A stretch of DNA of 64,000 nt from Metaphire vulgaris (lineage: Eukaryota > Annelida > Clitellata > Crassiclitellata > Megascolecidae): positions 11,786,725 through 11,850,724 of the forward strand of contig CM030837.1 in the NCBI GenBank assembly GCA_018105865.1, given 5' to 3'. Both the position numbers and the translations under genes were made by a program. A model generated the notes under the pieces. That model was given only the letters and a program-made list of their open reading frames with translations. It made no database searches and had not been told where the DNA came from. This document shows, piece by piece, positions 55,800 to 64,000 of the stretch (positions within the stretch are counted from its first letter, which is position 1; each line of letters opens with the position of its first letter).

Positions 55800-58700
55800 G
55801 GCCTATGTCTATGATCCTTAGCCGACAAGGTTCACTCTCCAAGTGGAATTGAAGCACAAATCTGCAGCATGATTAAAGCAGTCATTAAATTTATGGCTAT
55901 TGCACTATTCAATTTTTAAAATTTTATACACATTAGTTGTACTGTATTAAATTTTAAAGACAGCTCATATAACTAGGAGACAGCTGAACTATGTATTTAT
56001 TTCACTCCAAATATATGCTAATGATATATAATGAGTAATATGAAGCATTTATTGAACAGATCTTAAATGCACCTTAACAATGATCTTTTGTCAACTCTGG
56101 AACTCATAAGGAACTCCAGTATCAAATGCAAAACAAAACACTGTAGAAAAGTTAAGCTGATGACAATATATGATGAGTGCATACAAGTTTGATCAAATAA
56201 ATACATTCTAAATATAATTTTCAGAGAAAGAAGTGATTTTATTTAAAATTAGAGTATTTTGCTTCTTTGTAATACATTTAGAACTGAAAATGTTTCAATT
56301 ATTGCATACAATAATTCATAATGAAATGCTTTTAAAGTTCTTTGATAATCAGGTTAAGTATTATTCATTACTAAGATTAGTGCTATGATAACAAGATAGA
56401 ATTATAATTTGCATCAATAATTATTAATTTATCATAGCCTTAAATTACACTCATCACAGATTAAAGTCAACTTAGCTGATAAACTCTATAAATATATAAA
56501 ACACAAAATCATTCACTCTATCACGTCACTAAGACTAAGTATTGATTACCTTTTAGCTTTATTTTCTAATAAGAGTTCTATACTTGAAAATTCTGAATAA
56601 CAACTAAACTTAAAATTATCAATACTACATCAAAATTAAATGTAAAAATAAGTAAAATGTTTTCCATCATGATTTCCATCATTCAAGCAAGCAGATGTGT
56701 CTTCATAAGCTTGCTGGATGACACAAGAGTAACAGAAGATTTACCTGCTACTTCACCATTGGCAAAGTTTCTCTACAAGCAAAATGTCTAAACATGTCAA
56801 ATGTATTAACAGTAGATTACAAGAGTTTGTCAAAGATGTGGTAATTAAAATTCTCCAAGCATTATTAAACTCTTTATAAACCAAATCCTCCGGTTCCACT
56901 ACCTAACATCAGAGAAAACCTTCAAGACCCTTTAAAAAGAGCAGAAAGGCAGGCAGAAAATACTGCTAATAGGCAAAGAAACGATGATGACAACTAAGAA
57001 GTCTTTCCAAATTATCAACGGTAATAACAGCGAGCAAGTTTAATTAAAAGATTTGCATTCTATTTTATTGTGACTACATACAATGCAAAATAGAAACAAT
57101 ATCCAAGATAGCAAGGATCTTGCCTCGTCATCTCCTTGAAAATGCTGGAAAACCCAGTTCAAGGTACTGGTTGACCAAAGTAGTTGAGATATGCCAAAGT
57201 CAAATGGCAAAACTTTAAAAGAAGCTTTTGTTGAAATGAAATGACTGGAAAATATCTTATAAGATGAATAGAGAAAACTGAGAAAACTGAAAAGGTAAGA
57301 ATCTCAAACAAATTTTACTGTCTGGATATTTAATTTGACTATAATGGTGTTTTGGTTACCAACACCAGTTTAGGGCACATTGATGGCAGCATGCTGACAG
57401 AATGGGATCGATCCTCGCTGGAGCTCTAAGGCTGACTCAGTCCTCATTTGCTAGAGGATTTCTTTCCTCCAGCAAGTTGAGAAATTTCCATTCATTTATC
57501 TCATAAGATATTTTTCAGCCATGATGCTTTTGATTTCAGCCAATCAATTAAGGTAAATGTGGCTTCAGTAAAGTAATATTGTAAATACAGAAAATCATCA
57601 CCAAGCATGGACCCTCATAACCAGCTAAACATCAACCAACTGCAGATCTGAGCTCTTGTTTTTGCATGATCATATATAAATTCCCAATTCACATATGTTT
57701 AATGATAATTGTAAACAATGATATAGCTGTATCTAGAATAGAACAGAATTACAAACCGGCTCATGACTAAGCTGGTTTTCCAGCTTATGATGACGGAACT
57801 GAACTGTTCTCTTGTGCCTCCAATGGTAATGAACCTAATTAAAATTATAATGAAATATTACAAATCATCGAGCTCTTACAATTATTAAGTTTAGCCGATT
57901 ATAGTCATTATGTTATAATTAATTATTGTTCAATTATATGTTGAAAAATTTACCCATTCAACATTTTTATGCTTGATATTTATATTTCAAAAAATTACAA
58001 TTTAGTCTAGGAGGGATTATATGTAAATAGAACATTCAAATTGCAATTGCAAAGAGAAAACTGTCATATCTAAACCACAAAGTTCAAAATTCAACGTTCA
58101 TGTTTCCAGATGTAATTAGCCTTCACTTACCTACTTGCACTAAATTATACCATGGAGTTGCTGTCAACCAAACTAAGAATCATGTAATGACAATAATATT
58201 CCAACAGTATTAAGTCAAGTATGTTCTTAAAGGCAAGTACTGAACTGAGTAACATCTAGCAGGCTATGGATAATTAATTGTACCAACAACGAACATTCAC
58301 TCACAGCCCTCCCTGATTTCCATCTGTATGTTTCTTCCATGCACCTCAGTTCTAGATTTCTTCACTTTTTTCAAGTATAAGCATAACCCAGAATTGTTAT
58401 TAAGGGCCCCAAATTACCAGGCCAAAATTCTTGGAAAATGAAAATTGAATTTTTATCAATCACTGGCAAACATTTCGTTTTCCTAAAAATCTTACATAGA
58501 TGACCCTGACATCTACAATAAAATCCCATTATCACAGACTTCAGGAAACTCACAGATATCATCCATTATTTCCCAATTGCATGCTTCAGTACTGACAGAC
58601 AGCAATTTTACTTACAGTAGTTGCATTGAGTCGCATTTTTATCAAATTCTGTAAATTTAATCATTCTCTATTTTGGTAGTAGTGACAGATATGTCATAAA

Positions 58701-59670
58701 ATACCAGAGTTCTGAAACATCTTGATACACAAAATTTATATATTAGATGGTGCCCTAGAACATCAGAATTCCCTGGCCATTCTGATAGATCCATAGTTTC
58801 CAGCCTGTTTAGATGTAATCTGTAGTAATTCTTCTCTCATCTTCAGGATTCCAAATGATAATTCTTAAGACATGAATTTTTACCAGCCTGTGGAGTGTCT
58901 TATCCATTTACATCAGTTATAAGTCATCATTTTAGCTCTAAGCTTCTGTCACATCTCCAGAGCCTGCAGTCAGGTCATCACATTTCAAGAGTATCTTAGA
59001 TAAGAATTAATAAGATCTAAACTCTCCTAGTCTTATTTGAAATGAGCTGTTCTGGTTTCTGCTACATAGAACTGAACTGAACAACAGAAAAACTAACTTT
59101 TGAAAATTAATACATGCTTAATGTACTGCAGAGTGACTTTTATGACAATTCTTGAAATATTTATACAGTAGAATATTAATAAATCCAATAATAAAAAAAC
59201 TTAGCTAATGAACATGTCATAGCAGACTCTAGATGCAATGGATGAAATCTGTAGACTTGAAGTCCATTATATCTTGATGTCTTGAAGTGCATTATAACTG
59301 GATTCTACCGACAGACTTTCATCTCTTAAGACTTATATTATGCGGTCATTCAATGCCCAGAATATACATATATAAGTGACAGCTCGCTATTTAAATTCAA
59401 GCTGTAAACTTCCTAATAAATTAGGCATATAACTGAAGCCTTCTACTTAAAAAGTTGAAAAACTAAGTTTACCATAAGCACTGAAAGCAGAGCGAGGATC
59501 ATGAAAAGGAATAGCATTGTAGCAACAATCAACAGAATTTTTCCACACCCTTCAAATGGATCTACAACAAAAGGAAGCTGTTATGAGATCAAATTTCTAG
59601 CATCTGTCACATTTCATTTTATTTCTTCTGCTAAATGGGAAACAAGCTTTTCTCCCCTTCATATATTTCT
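55800..59670. other. Repeat-poor AT-rich stretch
   Basis: Nearly 3.9 kb without microsatellites or recognisable DNA-transposon ends; only a SINE relic at 57380-57500. No convincing exon on either strand. Likely intron or intergenic DNA. Confidence 0.5.
57380..57500 (+). repeat. SINE relic of the 30636 family
   Basis: B-box-like GGGATCGATCCTCGCTGG, then GACTCAGTCCTCATTTGCTAG, aligned with 30695-30755. The A-box side is degenerate. Confidence 0.6.
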
Positions 59671-59673
59671 GTA

Positions 59674-60612
59674 CAGTGTGTGAAAGTAAAAAGTGGACCA
59701 ATGTTTAACATTTAACAGCTCGGCCGCGTGTATAGTGATTTCAACAACATTTATAGGCCATATACCTGGGAATGTGCCTGCTGTAATTGCCAAATCTCAT
59801 GCTAATATCTTTAGTGTTTCCTGAAATGTGGCAAAAAAACTAAAGAGACAAATTTTAAAAATGACAATGGAATATAACGGCATTATAAAGTGATAAAAAT
59901 TATTTGTTTATTTTCTGGCCCTAAAAAGAGCCATTTTAAAGGGGTTTTCAGATGATTTGTTGTGAGAGCAGGTGTTCAAAATGCCCACCCTTAGCCTTCA
60001 CACATGCCAAAAAGCGCTTCTTCACTGACAATATCGACTTCTTGATCTGGTCTTCAGGCAAACTCTCCCAGATATTCTTCAGCACCGTCTTCAACTCTGT
60101 GATGTTCTGTGGCTTTGGCTGATACTTTTGATATATGTCGAGCATGATTCCCAGACGTGGAAGTCAAGTGGATTGATATCTGGAGAGTTGGGTGGCCAGT
60201 CATCTTTCTTGATGAAATCTGGACAATTTTGCCCCAGAAAATCCTGGGTCCTGAGAGCAGAGTGGGCAGGTGCTCCGTCTTGCTGGAATATAAAATCTTC
60301 TCCTAGCAAATCATGACAGTCCTGCAGGAGATCTGGTAGCAGCTGAGTAACGTAGCACTTGGCGTTTACTTTGGATTTGTCTGGTACGAAGTGCAGGCAA
60401 ACCTTGCCCTGATGGCACACGTCAATTTTAAAATTTGTCTCTTTAATTTTTTGGCCATATTTCAGCAAACACTAAAGATATTAGCATGAAATTTGACAAT
60501 TACATCACACACGTTCTCAGGTATATGGCCTATAAATGTTATTGAAATCACTACACACTCGGCTGAGATATTAAATGTCAAACATCGGTCCACTTTTTAC
60601 TTTTACACATTG
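59674..60612 (-). mobile_element. mariner-like element with long TIRs, internally deleted
   Basis: Ends CAGTGTGTGAAAGTAAAAAG and complement CAATGTGTAAAAGTAAAAAG, flanked by TA. Inverted similarity runs about 190 bp inward on both sides. Carries the C-terminal half of a transposase (59948-60468). Confidence 0.87.
59948..60468 (-). pseudogene. mariner-type transposase, C-terminal half
   Basis: Reads FIFQQDGAPAHSALRTQDFL, then DDWPPNSPDINPLDFHVW; the two Asp are 37 residues apart, the D37D class of Tc1/mariner (cut-and-paste DDE enzyme). A frameshift near 60130 moves the tail to another frame (YQKYQPKPQNITELKTVLKN, KRFLACVKAKGGHFEHLL). The N-terminal helix-turn-helix half and first Asp are missing. 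Confidence 0.85.
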
Positions 60613-60726
60613 TACATTCTCAAATAATTCCTGCCGGAAAAAATGAAATGATATGTTACAGAAAAATGATGAAAATAAGTTATAAAGATATTATTAAAAT
60701 GATACCATTTGCAAAAACCTGAGATG

Positions 60727-60925
60727 AACAAAGACTTATGGACAAGATCAAAGACAGGAAAATATCAATATCTGGACACATTAGCCGAATGAAAGAGGAA
60801 AGACTATTAAAGACTGATGATGGGAAAATTGAATGCCATATGGAAAAGAGGAAGACCAAAGAGAAGATGGATTGACAATATTCTTCAATGGACAGGACTT
60901 CACACCAAACTGCAATGCACATAAC
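60727..60925 (+). pseudogene. LINE C-terminal fragment (RTE/I-like)
   Basis: MDKIKDRKISISGHISRM, then after a shift KRGRPKRRWIDNILQWTGL. These are the G-H-x-x-R-M ... R-G-R-P-x-R-x-W-x-D blocks of the LINE RT tail. About 65 residues, two frames. Confidence 0.65.
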
Positions 60926-60982
60926 CAAAAAGGGAAAAGCTATCTCCACTGTTGGCTCCCATGGTCCTTATGGACTATGGAG

Positions 60983-61856
60983 TAGAGAGTGACACGGGGA
61001 CAGAAATTTGTCCCCATAACCACCCAAAATCATTTTGGTTTCCCCGTCCCCACCCCGTCCCCGCATTGTCTGTCACCGTCCCCACGTCATTACCACGGCC
61101 ACTGGCCAACTTTGTACCCGTACTGTTACTGTTTGTTTCAGAAATGGTCACCTCACTTTTGCCCTTTGTTCACTCCAGGGGCGTAGCGACGGGGGTATAT
61201 CAGTATATATATACCCACAAAATACGTCTACCTTAGAGCTTTTTATGTGATTAATAAGTGGTCATTTGTGGTTTAAATGGTTTATGTGGCTTATAGTTAA
61301 GATTTATACCCCCTCCAATATTTATACTGCAAAATCAAATTCCTGGCTACGCCCCTGGTTCACTCATGCTGCATAAAATCTATGTGTCAGTGACTGAACT
61401 TCACTGAAAGAAGTTTTTCGATTTCGCAATGCTCCATATTTGCTTTATCCTAAAAAGTACTTTACTTTTACTTTTAAACGCACGTGCCACGTGGCACACA
61501 ATAAGGCAAAGAACTTCTACTGAATTATAATGTTATAATTCCACGCATCCCAGTTTCAACAGTATTAGCACAGTAAAACTGTATTTCAACAGTGTTAACT
61601 GGCAGCATGGATTGCAATCAAGGGTGCAAGTGTTACCACTATTGCAAAATGGAAACAGAAGTTCGGACAATGATAAACCCAAGAATACCCAAGATGTTGT
61701 AAAAGCAAATTCTTTTTAATAGTACAACACCATTACCATGGTAACACCGTGACTTTGGTTAACCGTTACCGCGGTAAAATGGTATATATTTAATAGTTGT
61801 CCCCATTACTGCGGTATTACCGCGGTTTTACCTAGGTAACAGTTACCGTGTCACTA
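60983..61856. mobile_element. hAT-like element with different iterons at its two ends
   Basis: Left tip TAGAGAGTGACACGG, right tip complement TAGTGACACGG; identical octamers CTATGGAG (60975-60982, 61857-61864). The left arm carries CCCCGTCCCC units, the right arm ACCGCGGTAAT/GGTAAC units. Host of the MITE at 61176. Confidence 0.8.
61176..61357. mobile_element. hAT MITE, CAGGGGCGTAGCGACGGGGG family, copy 2
   Basis: Ends CAGGGGCGTAGC / GCTACGCCCCTG; identical octamers GTTCACTC on both sides. Sister of 24761-24949. Confidence 0.92.
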
Positions 61857-62226
61857 CTATGGAGTGTGATGATAATGGTGATGATGAATTCTTATCTATG
61901 CAGAACTCTGATGTCAGGCACATTCTTACATCACAGAACTATGCAAACCATTTTTTCCATTACATATTGCCTGCTCTGCTCCACAGATTGTAAGGATGTC
62001 CATGTCCAAGATCACCCACTGTTTTTACTCCTACTCCCTCACTCAGTTCAATGCAAAAACTAGTCTCACTTTTTCATAATATCACTTCAAAGTATGCAGC
62101 ACCTATGAGAAGAATAGAAGAGGCACTATACAAAATCGTACATTACACAACATATATAATATTTACCTAAGACATACAGGCATTATAGATCTTTATTTAA
62201 ATTTCTATTTTTTCTATTTTTCTTAC

Positions 62227-62464
62227 TTTCAAAACCAAGAGCAGTAGCTATCACTGGTTCAATGTTGTACTGGTAGTCCACAACAAGAGTGTCAATGTTG
62301 GGAATAAAGTATATATTTTCAGCATTTATGCTTTCCAGAGTGACATGGCAATGCCCCATTCGCATCTGCCGCTTCATATACTCAACTGATGATGGCAGAT
62401 CCACCGTGCCATCATTCTTTAATTCAAGCTGTACTGAAATACTTGATTCAGCACTCTGTTCCAA
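62227..62464 (-). CDS. Candidate internal exon, unrecognised gene
   Basis: 238 bp between a good acceptor (TTTAATATTTTAG) and donor (GAAA|GTAAGA) on the minus strand. The frame, open throughout from phase 0, reads SISVQLELKNDGTVDLPSSV, MGHCHVTLESINAENIYFIP and NIDTLVVDYQYNIEPVIATA, a globular, alternating pattern with no low complexity. It exits in phase 1. I do not recognise the family. The surroundings are poor in repeats, which supports a real gene. No ATG lies in the exon. Confidence 0.6.
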
Positions 62465-62605
62465 CTAAAATATTAAATAAAAGAAATAAATATTACTGCA
62501 TATAACAAAAATATCTTTAACATATTGTAACAAACTTCCAAGATGAATAAAAACTTGCGGCCCTCAATATCATTACAATGTTTCATAGGTTCAAGCATCA
62601 CACAT

Positions 62606-62610
<5 letters not shown>

Positions 62611-62640
<30 letters not shown>
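62611..62640. repeat. Short (CA)n
   Basis: About 13 CA units between the two candidate exons. Confidence 0.9.
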
Positions 62641-62641
<1 letters not shown>

Positions 62642-63179
62642 CAATTACCTGCTGTCAGGAACGATAAAAGAATTAATCGATTCCACCCTGCAATTCTATA
62701 CAGATCTGCAGGCAAATTGGACAATAGCATCCTATACAGTTCTTATTCTGAGTAGAAGCCATCTTTAAAATGTGTTTCTTCACATCTTTATTTTACTCAA
62801 TTCAGGCTACATGTCATCATATGTGCATTTGTATCCCTCTGTGTTTAATGTCATGTGCATCTCTTAAAACTGTCATCAGAATGTTTCTGCTGAACATGAC
62901 GTTCCAACAATCTGTCTGTTTATGTTACATGATTCAATCAATGCACACCTAATAAAGGTTATGGATTCTCACTAACAGCAAAATTCAAGCAGTGCCTAAT
63001 AATTATAATTAATCAAACAAAACCCACTAAATATTATTAAATAAAAGCACAGTTCTGCATAACCCAAATGATTCTAATTTTCAGCAATTGAGTCTTATAA
63101 AAGAATTTCTTCTAATTGTAAACCAAATATAAAAATTATTTCTAAACTATTGTAAATCTGATTAAAATATGACCTTCAC

Positions 63180-63237
63180 TAGAAAGATATACTGTTTTTC
63201 TATCAGGAGCCATGAACCGAAGGCATTCTCTACGATA
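63180..63237 (-). CDS. Candidate small upstream exon of the same gene
   Basis: 58 bp after a strong acceptor (GTTTGATTTTTTGTAG), with donor CTA|GTGAAG. Read from its second base it gives IVENAFGSWLLIEKQYIFL and ends on a codon boundary, so it joins in frame to the exon at 62464 (phase 0). Short and unsupported by homology. Confidence 0.4.
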
Positions 63238-63347
63238 CTACAAAAAATCAAACACGTAAAAATATGTTAAATATTCAGTCATGCCTTGGTGACTATTGAT
63301 ATATACTATCGCGATAACTCATGGAACAGACTTTCATCAAGCTCTCT

Positions 63348-64000
63348 AATTATTATTATTATTATTATTAATATTAGCTAGACGATTTCTATAGCGCAAT
63401 AAGCATGGCAAAAGTGGCCAAAGACAAGAGCGCTTTACAAAACTACGTATACCCGATGATGAATAAGTAAATCTTAAGATAACGTAGAAAAATTCCAAAA
63501 GAGTAAGATTTTGTGACATAGTCTGGTAGCGAGTTCCACAGTTCTGGATTGCCCCGAGTAACCGACTTGTCCTCAAACTTAGCCATTTTAGACAGGGGAG
63601 GCACAAGCAATTTGACTCGACTGCCAGATCTTAGCAGCCGACGTCGTTCCAGTGTCGTGGTCCGCTGTAGGAGGGAGGCGATGTAGTCCGGGCAAGTAGG
63701 GTCGTGTAGCGCTCGGTAAGTTAGTAGGCATCGCTTGAAGACGACCCGCTCCCGTATTGGTAGCCAATGGAGTTTATCACGAAGCAGCGGCGTGACGTGC
63801 GTGTTCCACCGAGCTCCAAAGATCAGTCACGCCGAGACGTTGAGCACGGATTGCAGTTTGTCGAGCAGGTTGGCGTGAAGGCCCAGCAGCACACTGTTGC
63901 AATAGTCAATCCGGCTCAGAACTAACGCCCGGACTAGCAGTATCATCGCCGACACCATGAGATATTGGCGCATCGCTTTAATACCCCGTAACTGGTGGCA
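63348..64000 (-). pseudogene. L2-like LINE, 3' part, running off the window
   Basis: The minus strand from the edge reads HQLRGIKAMRQYLMV, LSRIDYCNSVLLGLH, LDKLQSVLNVSA, one in-frame stop, LIFGARWNTHVTPLLRDKLH, RCLLTYRALHDPTCPDYIA and VTRGNPELWNSLPDYV. A UTR follows and then (TAATAAT)n at 63348-63370. Same family as 17178/23610. Apart from that stop the frame is open for about 190 codons, so this is a younger copy. Confidence 0.85.

Overview
The window is eukaryotic and most likely from an invertebrate deuterostome (echinoderm-like). That is inferred from one intact FoxA-type forkhead gene, an AT-rich unique background strewn with the palindrome TAGGCCTA, long (TA)n and (CA)n tracts, and the mix of hAT, mariner, piggyBac-like, L2-like and RTE-like elements. 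The species cannot be named from sequence alone.

Only one complete protein-coding gene is evident: a single-exon FoxA/HNF3 gene on the minus strand (45439-47262), with a candidate TATA box and a 9-residue upstream ORF. It sits in a stretch (about 45.1-48.2 kb) almost free of repeats. Candidate exons of unrecognised genes lie at 14124-14500 (+) and at 62227-62464 and 63180-63237 (-). The 55.8-59.7 kb stretch looks like unique, probably intronic or intergenic, DNA.

Everything else is mostly transposon stratigraphy. Reading ends by eye gives over 30 DNA elements with terminal inverted repeats, most with an 8-bp target-site duplication as in the hAT superfamily. Others have TA, TTAA or TAA duplications. 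Many are nested. At 16974-25279 a hAT-like element holds an L2-like LINE, which is split by a 6.2-kb hAT-like element (TSD TCCCAGAC), which itself holds an RTE-like LINE and another hAT element. Similar nests occur at 9750-12315, 26775-29102, 40406-42353, 52367-52997 and 53023-54230. LINE relics are all broken by stops and frameshifts.

Two patterns stand out. First, an approximately 25-bp imperfect hairpin (stem TGACRA / TYGTCA around a GC-A6-8-GG loop) recurs at least 20 times inside a dozen otherwise different non-autonomous elements, including elements with different TSD lengths, and some stem positions change in a compensating way. Second, many of the longer hAT elements share a tip close to CAGNGATGT but each carries its own short iteron array just inside the ends, as if end recognition had diversified by swapping iterons. 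A seven-unit heat-shock-element array at 13120-13152 is a further strong regulatory signal.
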